This document shows, piece after piece, positions 1 to 5,061 of a stretch of 5,959 bases of DNA. The notes under the pieces were generated by a model that ran no database searches, was not told the DNA's origin, and saw only the letters and a list, made by a program, of their open reading frames with translations. Every line of letters starts with the position of its first letter. The stretch's first letter is position 1. Source of the stretch: Bacillota bacterium (GTDB taxonomy: Bacteria > Bacillota > Clostridia > DSM-8532); contig JAEXPO010000233.1 in NCBI GenBank assembly GCA_023446675.1, forward strand, positions 1-5,959, given 5' to 3'. The translations under genes were made by a program, and so were the position numbers.

Positions 1-123
1 TGGCAGAACCTTCTTGCCCAGAATCTGCTTTGTAAATATGTCAACCTCCTGCAGATCTAAAAGGCTGTTTACCTGTTCTTCCATATAACCAACTCCTGAT
101 GAATTAACATTATTCTGCTTCAT
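1..123 (-). CDS. Unidentified protein, N-terminal fragment (runs off left edge)
   Basis: An open frame on the minus strand starts at ATG 123-121 and stays open to the window edge, giving 41 residues beginning MKQNNVNSSGVGYMEEQ and ending ILGKKVLP. An AAAGG (132-136) lies 8 nt before this ATG. A second in-frame ATG at 84-82 (MEEQVNSLL...) has a better AGGAG (93-97), also 8 nt away, so the true start may be residue 14 and the protein may begin at 84. The visible part is hydrophilic and partly helical, with no signal peptide or membrane segment. I do not recognise the family. It begins 24 nt (or 63 nt) after the stop of the coiled-coil gene on the same strand, with no terminator between them, so the two are probably cotranscribed and may be functionally linked. 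Confidence 0.6.
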   Translation of the reverse strand, partial: MKQNNVNSSGVGYMEEQVNSLLDLQEVDIFTKQILGKKVLP

Positions 124-147
124 AATATGTACCTTTGGAAATGTCTG

Positions 148-708
148 CTACTTAAAAAGCTTTGAAAATTTACTGTTTGTCGGTACTTTGCTCTTCAGTT
201 CCTTTAAATAGCTGTTTTCTTCCTGGTATTCCTTAAGCAGCTGCTTTAATGTCAACACCTCAAATTGAAGCTGAGTAAGCTTATTAAGGATCTCAGGCTG
301 CATGTGATCCAGCCGGTTAATAATCTCAGGCTGCATGAGGTTAAGCCGGTTAATAATTTCAGGCTGTATCTGGTTAAGCCTGTTAGTCAGCTCCTCTTGA
401 ATAGAACCTAGCCGGCTGGTAACCTCCGTGTACATTTTTTCTAAACCCTCATTGATTTCAGTTTGTATTTTTATTAGCTGTTCCGACTGCTCCTTGACTG
501 TTTCTTCCGACACCTTGCTGCTGACGGAGTGAGAAACAGGCGGGAGAAGCTCCCCAGGTGTAGAATTCTGTGTGATGTTATTTGCATTCGTCGCGTACTT
601 TACCTTTTCCAACAGTTCGGCTGCGGGACTTACTTCCCTTTCAGTTTTTTCTCTTGAAACCCGTCTCCATCCGGAGCTGTGATTGCCGTATAGTCCATAA
701 TCGTCCAA
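148..708 (-). CDS. Hendecad-repeat coiled-coil protein, function unknown
   Basis: The protein has 186 residues. The start is TTG at 708-706, chosen because GGAGG (716-720) lies 7 nt upstream and the nearby ATG at 698-696 is out of frame. Residues 1-70 are polar and probably disordered, with an aromatic/glycine N-terminus (MDDYGLYGNHSSGW). Residues 72-159 form eight contiguous 11-residue repeats of pattern xE(I/V/L)xxxLxx(I/M/L)Q, for example PEIINRLNLMQ and PEIINRLDHMQ. Hydrophobic residues fall at repeat positions 3, 7 and 10 (spacing 4-3-4), the signature of a hendecad coiled coil. The tail (160-186) is Lys-rich and ends KFSKLFK. There is no signal peptide, membrane segment or Cys, so it is likely cytoplasmic. 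It may be a scaffold, tether or oligomerisation partner for the following gene; that is inference. I do not recognise a named family. Confidence 0.85.
   Translation of the reverse strand: MDDYGLYGNHSSGWRRVSREKTEREVSPAAELLEKVKYATNANNITQNSTPGELLPPVSHSVSSKVSEETVKEQSEQLIKIQTEINEGLEKMYTEVTSRLGSIQEELTNRLNQIQPEIINRLNLMQPEIINRLDHMQPEILNKLTQLQFEVLTLKQLLKEYQEENSYLKELKSKVPTNSKFSKLFK
232..495 (-). repeat. 33-nt tandem repeat array (8 units) inside the coiled-coil gene
   Basis: Eight consecutive 33-nt units encode the 11-residue repeats (residues 72-159). The four central units are 265-297, 298-330, 331-363 and 364-396. Units 298-330 and 331-363 match at 28 of 33 bases by direct comparison, whereas 331-363 and 364-396 match at 22 of 33. 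The outer units are recognisable only in protein. This gradient suggests growth by in-frame duplication in the middle of the gene. Confidence 0.85.
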
Positions 709-715
709 AGCGGCA

Positions 716-720
716 CCTCC
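716..720 (-). promoter_or_regulatory. Ribosome binding site of the coiled-coil gene
   Basis: GGAGG on the minus strand, 7 nt before the TTG at 708-706. It decides the TTG start, because the nearest ATG (698-696) is in another frame. Confidence 0.8.
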
Positions 721-731
721 CCGCGGGCAGG
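716..731 (-). promoter_or_regulatory. Possible hairpin covering the ribosome binding site
   Basis: In the minus-strand transcript, CCTGCCC lies immediately before GC then GGGGAGG. The arms CCT-CCC and GGG-AGG can pair with one bulged G and a 3-nt loop, giving six G/C-rich pairs that bury the whole Shine-Dalgarno. Whether it forms in the cell is unknown; it may simply lower translation from the TTG start. Confidence 0.35.
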
Positions 732-773
732 GATTCCTAATCTAATATATGACGGTTGCAAAACAGGTTATAC

Positions 774-792
774 TTGAATAATCCTTTCAATG
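774..792. promoter_or_regulatory. Inverted repeat 1, candidate operator
   Basis: TTGAAT-N6-TTCAATG, with the TTGAA/TTCAA arms forming a dyad. It lies 66-84 bp upstream of the coiled-coil gene start. It closely resembles the inverted repeat at 937-956, which suggests that one regulator might bind both. AT-rich composition makes chance similarity possible. Confidence 0.3.
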
Positions 793-933
793 AAGGTATG
801 CTAAGAATGTTGTAAGATGGATTGACGCACAAAGAGTCTAAAAGTCTTCTGCCACAAGGCTGAGATACCGTTGAAACGCAGACGGAAAGCAGCTTTTTGC
901 ATAATGGCCTCATAGGGCCTGAACTGTTTTTGT

Positions 934-957
934 CCATTGAATGAAATAATTCAATGG
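934..957. promoter_or_regulatory. Inverted repeat 2, perfect 9-bp arms, candidate operator or 5' UTR hairpin
   Basis: CCATTGAAT (934-942), a 6-nt spacer, then ATTCAATGG (949-957): a perfect 9-bp dyad, 26 nt before the HAD start codon and just ahead of its ribosome binding site. It contains the TTGAAT...TTCAATG core also found at 774-792. No T-run follows, so it is not an intrinsic terminator. It could be an operator or an mRNA hairpin. Confidence 0.5.
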
Positions 958-970
958 GGATCATGATAAA

Positions 971-976
971 AGAAGG
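971..976 (+). promoter_or_regulatory. Ribosome binding site of the HAD gene
   Basis: AGAAGG, 7 nt before ATG 984. It selects this start over the in-frame ATGs at 954 and 963, neither of which has a properly spaced site, and the first of which lies within the inverted repeat. Confidence 0.7.
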
Positions 977-983
977 TTTTATT

Positions 984-1703
984 ATGAATGATGAGAAACT
1001 GCCCCGGGTTATGCTGCTGGATTTGGACGACACTCTGCTGGCCAGAAGTGCCGCAGCGGATTTGGCTGTGAAAAAGGTTTCGGTCATATATGGAGCACGC
1101 TTGAGCGGAATTTTCAGTGAAGAGGATTTGAGGCTCAGTTTGTTCAAAGCTTCGGAAGCATTCTGGGCCGATCCTGAAAGGGAGGCCTGGGGAAGAGTTA
1201 ACCTGTTTGACGCACAGCGGATGATAACAAAGGAAGCCTTGGAGGTGCTTGATGTGAAGCAGCAGGGGCTTTCCGATGAAATTGCCGATACCTGCTCCCG
1301 TCTTCAGTATGATTACACCGAGCCCTTTCCAGGTACGCTGGAAGCCCTGGAGGCCTTTATACGGCATAAGGTGCGCCTGGTGCTTGTAGCCAATGGATCA
1401 ACGCTTATGCAGTGGGCAAAAATTGAACGGTTCAAGCTAAAAAAGTATTTTTATGATTGCCTGATAGAGGGAGATTTGGGTTTTGGCAAACCTGATATAC
1501 GGATTTTTAATCTTGCCTTGAGGCATGCCGGTACATCACCGGAGAAGGTATGGAATGTGGGCCACAGTCTCACTCAGGATGTTCAGATTCCGCAAATGCT
1601 TGGCATGTATGCCGTATGGAACGATTATAAGGGCCGGGGCCTGAAGGAATATGACGGAATAAAGCCGGATAGAGTAATAACATCTCTTATTGATCTGATA
1701 TAA
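984..1703 (+). CDS. HAD-superfamily (subfamily IA-like) protein with altered motifs II and IV
   Basis: The protein has 239 residues, a usual length for HAD-IA phosphatases such as YjjG-type nucleotidases. Motif I is intact: LLDLDDTLL, with nucleophile Asp13, general acid Asp15 and Thr17. Residues 20-115 form the helical cap. Motif II should read hhh(S/T)NG but is VLVANGS, with Ala136 at the phosphate-binding Ser/Thr position. Motif III Lys169 is present in GFGKPDIRIF. Motif IV normally reads GDSxxxD but is VGHSLTQDV: His194 replaces the first acidic residue and Asp199 remains. It is probably a soluble cytoplasmic protein. Family membership is clear. Phosphatase activity is doubtful or at least altered, since the nucleophile is kept but two supporting residues are not. 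The substrate cannot be deduced. The lipoprotein gene follows 60 nt downstream on the same strand. Confidence 0.88.
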   Translation: MNDEKLPRVMLLDLDDTLLARSAAADLAVKKVSVIYGARLSGIFSEEDLRLSLFKASEAFWADPEREAWGRVNLFDAQRMITKEALEVLDVKQQGLSDEIADTCSRLQYDYTEPFPGTLEALEAFIRHKVRLVLVANGSTLMQWAKIERFKLKKYFYDCLIEGDLGFGKPDIRIFNLALRHAGTSPEKVWNVGHSLTQDVQIPQMLGMYAVWNDYKGRGLKEYDGIKPDRVITSLIDLI

Positions 1704-1704
1704 T
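1677..1704 (+). promoter_or_regulatory. Possible sigma-A promoter for the lipoprotein gene
   Basis: ATAACA (1677-1682; 4 of 6 matches to TTGACA), a 16-nt spacer, and a perfect TATAAT (1699-1704) that overlaps the HAD stop codon. Transcription would start near 1711, about 53 nt before the lipoprotein ATG. The weak -35 and AT-rich context keep this tentative; readthrough from the HAD gene is equally possible. Confidence 0.3.
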
Positions 1705-1763
1705 CCCGCCCCAATTTATAACACGCCCTTAGGGGAAGTTTAAAACGGAGGAATCCCTTTATA

Positions 1764-2540
1764 ATGGGAAAAATTACGAAGCTATTAAAAAAAAGTATTT
1801 TTATATTTTCACTGAGTCTAAGCCTGCTTGCTTCAGGCTGCGGTCAAAATCAGGGTACACCCGAAGCCACACCCACCCAAACTCCTACTCCAACACCAAC
1901 TCCTGAAATCATCCGGCCGGGAGAATCCTTTTTAAAAAACGGCAATACGAATGAATCCATTGTTGAATTAAGCAAGGTCAGCCCGGATCTTTGGATCCAT
2001 ACCACTTACCAGGATACCCGGGAGGCTCTTGTTCCTATTAACGGTCTGATTATTGTAGAGGAGGAGGGGCTGATTCTTTTAAACCCTCCGAAGACACGGC
2101 TCCAGATGGAAAGCTTGAATGAGCTTGTACAAGAGGCTTTTAACGGTTATTTCCAATATGCCCTTTCCCGTGGGCTGGGCAATGAGACTGCCGATGTAAT
2201 CGCTTATTTTGAGGAAAATAAAATTCCTATCTACGATTACGACACGGTTGACACCTCACAGATCCTTTTGGATTTTGAGCTTATCAAGCCCCAGGACTAT
2301 ATGGGAACACGCCCCTCAGTCCTTTGGCTTGGGAAGTATAAGCTGCTTATGGCAGGGGATTGGGTAAGTTCAACAGATTCTGTACCCAATTTGCCGGGAG
2401 GAGAAGAGCAGGAAAGCTGGAAGGTGTTTCTGGAAACGCTTCAGGAAAAATATCCGGATATTTCCGTTATCGTTCCGGATCAGGGAACCTGGGGAGACAG
2501 CCGCCTTATCAGCTATACCCTTACTCTTTTAAAGCAATGA
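1764..2540 (+). CDS. Lipoprotein with a metallo-beta-lactamase-like domain lacking zinc ligands
   Basis: The protein has 258 residues; GGAGG (1747-1751) lies 12 nt before the ATG. The signal peptide is basic (KLLKK) then hydrophobic, ending in lipobox ASGC with Cys26 as the lipidation site. A Thr-Pro linker (32-47) follows. Residues 66-258 can be aligned by eye with class B1 metallo-beta-lactamases such as BcII: DLWIHT (75-80), VPINGLIIVEEEGLILLNPP (90-109), VLWLGKYKLLMAGDWVSS (186-203), VIVPDQGTWGD (235-245) and the final TLTLLK. At ligand positions, the HxHxD site reads GLGNE (137-141), the third His is Met180, the Cys is Asp199 and the last His is Gln240. The whole protein has a single His (79), outside the site, and no Cys except Cys26. 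It is therefore expected to be membrane-anchored on the outer face, without hydrolase activity, perhaps a binding protein. Fold assignment comes from remembered family sequence and is fairly confident; the role is unknown. Confidence 0.85.
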   Translation: MGKITKLLKKSIFIFSLSLSLLASGCGQNQGTPEATPTQTPTPTPTPEIIRPGESFLKNGNTNESIVELSKVSPDLWIHTTYQDTREALVPINGLIIVEEEGLILLNPPKTRLQMESLNELVQEAFNGYFQYALSRGLGNETADVIAYFEENKIPIYDYDTVDTSQILLDFELIKPQDYMGTRPSVLWLGKYKLLMAGDWVSSTDSVPNLPGGEEQESWKVFLETLQEKYPDISVIVPDQGTWGDSRLISYTLTLLKQ

Positions 2541-2655
2541 GACCCCCACCCGCCAAGGGAAATTAAAAATTGGATTCAGGCACAGGAATCGGCATCGCCG
2601 CCGGTTAATGCAAATATCTGTTAAATTCCTGCAAAGCCTTATCCTCAGGCTGTCC
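2541..2655. other. Convergent intergenic gap
   Basis: The 115 bases between the lipoprotein stop and the stop of the DUF4129 gene on the opposite strand hold no gene. No plus-strand stem with a T-run is visible after the lipoprotein gene. The only stem of note is the weak one at 2635-2651. Confidence 0.5.
2635..2651 (-). terminator. Weak candidate terminator of the moxR-DUF58-DUF4129 operon
   Basis: AGCCT (2635-2639) and AGGCT (2647-2651) form a 5-bp stem with a 7-nt loop, just beyond the DUF4129 stop codon on the minus strand. Only two T residues follow, so it is a poor intrinsic terminator. Given as the best available candidate. Confidence 0.2.
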
Positions 2656-3954
2656 TTATCCGTAACGGGCCAGCGCATAGGCTTCCCGGGCCTGTGATGC
2701 CGCAGGATCCTCTTTCTTTACGGATTTACCCGAGACAGTGGAGCTTAGCGTTTCAAAAACCTGTCCCGGTGTCATGGATTTGTTGAGGGACTTTCCCTGC
2801 TTCAAAGCACGCCGCAGCATTTTACGGTAAAGAAAACGTACTCGTTCCCGATTGTCCTTCAACAAGGCGTAAGGCTTTTCCTCTCTGAACCCGGCAGACA
2901 GCCAGCGCCTGGCAGCCGCAAGGGGAGATTCGTTTTTTTCAAGAAGGCTTGTGAGCTCATCCTCATAGCCTTTTTTTGCATCTTCGGAGCCCGGGGATGT
3001 TCCGAATATTCTGCCAAGATAGGTTGAGAGACGCCGAAGGAGGGCGAGAAATTTCCGGCCGAAAAGTGCGTAAAGCTTTTTCCCAAGGAAATAAAGGCCT
3101 GCTGCCGTAAGTAAAATAAGTGCCGCTATAACAATAACGGTAACTATCTTTTCTAAAAGAATCATAAAGGGGGAAGGCTCCGCAGCAGGTTCCATGGGAA
3201 GCATGGGGGAAGGATCCCCCTGGGGATTTTGCTCGCCGCCTGTATGAAGCAGATTATACAGCCAGGTTAGAAAAGCCGCCACAAGACTTCCAAGCACCTT
3301 GCCCAGCTGACGGATTTTTTCAAGAAGTATATTGGCAAAGCCCAGTGCTGTCAGAAAAAGAAGGAGCAGGCAAAAAAGGGCCGTCATCCACCGATTGGCT
3401 TGCCGGGATTGTCCGGTAAGTCCCTTTTGTCCGGGTGAGCTGTTTTTTTCCTGGCGGACATTATCAAGATTGAAGGTAATAAAGGCCAGCAGTGCTGCCA
3501 AGGTGCCGTAAATACCTAAAACGCCCAGATAAGCATCAAATTCAGAAAGCCTTCTTAAAATGAGAGCAGCCACGCAATACAAAGCAAATCCCATGGCAGC
3601 TGCGGCAGTGAGATGCCCTCCCGCTGAATCGGAAAAAAGGGTTATCCAGCGAAGGAGTATGGCAAAGCACACAAGAACCGGCAGTATAAGCTCTAATCCA
3701 AGGCCAAGAGTTATATAAAGGCACGCACCCGAAGCAAAAAAGAGAAGAAGAAAGATAACGATGCGTACCTTTGGCTTTTTAAGCAGAAGAAGAGGACTGA
3801 CCGCAGCCATAATGGCTATAAGGGGAAGAAAAAAGGAAAGCAGGCTGCCGGTTTTATTGATTACCATAAGGATAAGAAGCAAGGGATACACAAGAAAAAG
3901 CTCGGTCAGCCATATAAGAAGCATATGTAAAAAAGGTTCAAGCCGTTGCCTCAT
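2656..3954 (-). CDS. Polytopic membrane protein with C-terminal DUF4129 domain
   Basis: The protein has 432 residues from ATG 3954-3952, preceded by AGGAG (3966-3970) at 11 nt. An in-frame TTG at 3975 would add 7 residues, but the AGGAG lies inside that extension. Several hydrophobic segments, roughly 9-32, 38-58, 64-84, 86-103, 115-134, 142-162, 188-210 and 264-291, indicate a polytopic membrane protein; a Pro/Glu-rich stretch (241-262) precedes the last one. The soluble C-terminus (about 368-432) has the DUF4129 pattern: RVRFLYRKMLRRALKQG, then TPGQVF, then a final AYALARYG. TgpA-like relatives carry a transglutaminase domain between the membrane part and DUF4129. Here none is present, and the few Cys residues lie in or beside membrane segments. 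It overlaps the DUF58 gene by 17 nt, so translation is likely coupled. Role inferred: membrane partner of the MoxR/DUF58 pair. Confidence 0.85.
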   Translation of the reverse strand: MRQRLEPFLHMLLIWLTELFLVYPLLLILMVINKTGSLLSFFLPLIAIMAAVSPLLLLKKPKVRIVIFLLLFFASGACLYITLGLGLELILPVLVCFAILLRWITLFSDSAGGHLTAAAAMGFALYCVAALILRRLSEFDAYLGVLGIYGTLAALLAFITFNLDNVRQEKNSSPGQKGLTGQSRQANRWMTALFCLLLLFLTALGFANILLEKIRQLGKVLGSLVAAFLTWLYNLLHTGGEQNPQGDPSPMLPMEPAAEPSPFMILLEKIVTVIVIAALILLTAAGLYFLGKKLYALFGRKFLALLRRLSTYLGRIFGTSPGSEDAKKGYEDELTSLLEKNESPLAAARRWLSAGFREEKPYALLKDNRERVRFLYRKMLRRALKQGKSLNKSMTPGQVFETLSSTVSGKSVKKEDPAASQAREAYALARYG

Positions 3955-5044
3955 CCGTATTGCATCTCCTTTCAAGTTTTACAATTTCCACCGTATTGCC
4001 TTTGGCACATAAAAGCCGTATACGGGACTCCATTTCCTCATCCACGTAAGCCGTGACAAGCAGTAAATCGGAATCGGAAAGGCCGCTTCTTTCCAGAAGC
4101 TCCAGGGCATAATGAAAGGTAGCGGTCCGGTGAAAGGTTTGGCGGGCAAGTGCCTCCAAAAGCGTGTACAGGTGCTCTTCCCCGGAGCCGGGAGGAATTT
4201 GGGTGAGAGAGGAATCGGAACCGGATAAGGTGCCGTTGGTAAATAATCCTACCTCTAGCCCGTTTTCCACGCCACGGCGGGCATAGGTTGCACAAAGTGA
4301 AAGACCGTATTCCAGTAGCTCTGACTCACCTGCGTCACACCATTGATTTTCATCCTCGCTTACATTAAATAAAATGTAAAGCCTGGTATCTGCCGTATAA
4401 TCAAAACGGTTTACCTGCAATGTTCCGGCCCTCGCGCTGGCCGACCAGTTGATTTGCTTCATGGGTTCACGCCCCGTATAATCCCTTGAGCCCGCCAATA
4501 AAAAGGGATCCTCAATAATCCAGCGCTTAACGGTGATGTCCCCGGACAGACTGTGCTCCGGAAGCTTTAAGAGAGCATCGTCAACGAAATCCGGATACAC
4601 GGTAATAATTGCGCCTACCGAATACTCATTTTCGTTTGTTTTAACAAAACCAAAAAGGTCATGGGCTGTAAGGGCAACGGATTTGATTTCATACATGCCC
4701 CTGCGCGTTAAGCGTATCCTGTGGCGCCTGGAGATTTTGGAAAAGGGAAGAAGGGAAAAGAGGCTTTTATGGTAATTAGCCTTATTGGCCTCCAGCTCCT
4801 GGGAAGACAGGATTTCGAGAGCAGGATCAATTTTAGACTCCACCGAAAGCAGGGGGAGAGGCAGAGGTCTGTTGTTAGTAAGCACTTCAAGCAGAAAAAC
4901 CTCGTCACCCACATAGGAATATCGGGAGGAAAAACGTCTGGTATAAGAAATCCCCCGCATTCCCGCTTTGGAAAAAAGGATTATTTCACATGCGATGAGA
5001 ACCGCACATACAGTAAGTATACGAATAAGCCATTCCATGGGCAT
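3938..5044 (-). CDS. DUF58 domain protein (MoxR partner, vWA-like)
   Basis: The protein has 368 residues from ATG 5044-5042, with AAAGGA (5051-5056) 6 nt upstream. An in-frame TTG at 5065 overlapping the moxR stop is the alternative start but lacks its own ribosome binding site. One N-terminal membrane helix (about 4-25) is followed by a beta-rich extracytoplasmic or membrane-proximal region (SYVGDEVFLLEVLTNNRPLP, 43-62) typical of the family. The DUF58 hallmark is clear at 184-214: AGSRDYTGREPMKQINW, then SARAGTL and VNRFDY. Residues 222-355 resemble a von Willebrand A fold, but the expected metal-site DxSxS after the first strand reads NVSED (227-231), so a canonical MIDAS is missing. DUF58 proteins are commonly encoded next to MoxR ATPases and are thought to be their client or adaptor proteins. 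The gene starts 17 nt after moxR. Confidence 0.9.
   Translation of the reverse strand: MPMEWLIRILTVCAVLIACEIILFSKAGMRGISYTRRFSSRYSYVGDEVFLLEVLTNNRPLPLPLLSVESKIDPALEILSSQELEANKANYHKSLFSLLPFSKISRRHRIRLTRRGMYEIKSVALTAHDLFGFVKTNENEYSVGAIITVYPDFVDDALLKLPEHSLSGDITVKRWIIEDPFLLAGSRDYTGREPMKQINWSASARAGTLQVNRFDYTADTRLYILFNVSEDENQWCDAGESELLEYGLSLCATYARRGVENGLEVGLFTNGTLSGSDSSLTQIPPGSGEEHLYTLLEALARQTFHRTATFHYALELLERSGLSDSDLLLVTAYVDEEMESRIRLLCAKGNTVEIVKLERRCNTDEATA
3966..3970 (-). promoter_or_regulatory. Ribosome binding site of the DUF4129 gene
   Basis: AGGAG on the minus strand, 11 nt before ATG 3954, embedded in the last codons of the DUF58 gene. It argues against the upstream TTG at 3975, which would place this motif inside the coding sequence. 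Confidence 0.6.
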
Positions 5045-5050
5045 CACAGG

Positions 5051-5056
5051 TCCTTT
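5051..5056 (-). promoter_or_regulatory. Ribosome binding site of the DUF58 gene
   Basis: AAAGGA on the minus strand in the 17-nt gap after moxR. It is 6 nt from ATG 5044 and 12 nt from the next in-frame ATG at 5038, so 5044 is preferred. Confidence 0.6.
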
Positions 5057-5061
5057 CACAT

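Larger units (their letters stand above)
709..983. other. Divergent intergenic region
   Basis: About 275 bases separate the minus-strand coiled-coil gene from the plus-strand HAD gene. I see no convincing sigma-A -35/-10 pair in either direction: TTGACG at 822-827 has no good -10 at the right distance, and TTGAAA at 871-876 is 23 nt from CATAAT at 900-905. Two related inverted repeats (774-792 and 937-956) and the hairpin over the coiled-coil ribosome binding site are the only structures noted. No coding sequence is supported here on either strand. Confidence 0.6.

Noticed and set aside
951..1367. Open frame on the minus strand opposite the HAD gene.
   Set aside because: It lies across the clear HAD coding sequence, has no plausible ribosome binding site and shows no family resemblance.
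1787..1794. An A8 tract in the signal-peptide region of the lipoprotein gene, as a possible phase-variation site.
   Set aside because: Eight A residues encoding Lys-rich signal peptides are common in such genomes, and no other sign of phase variation is present.
1439..1804. The 16-nt string AAAAAAGTATTTTTAT occurs at 1439-1454 and again at 1789-1804.
   Set aside because: Both copies lie in coding sequence (Lys-Lys-Tyr-Phe in one, Lys-Lys-Ser-Ile in the other) and are mostly homopolymer; a chance match in AT-rich codons is likelier than a functional direct repeat.
1859..1906. The Thr-Pro codon run after the lipobox as a DNA repeat element.
   Set aside because: It is an ordinary low-complexity linker between the membrane anchor and the folded domain of a lipoprotein.
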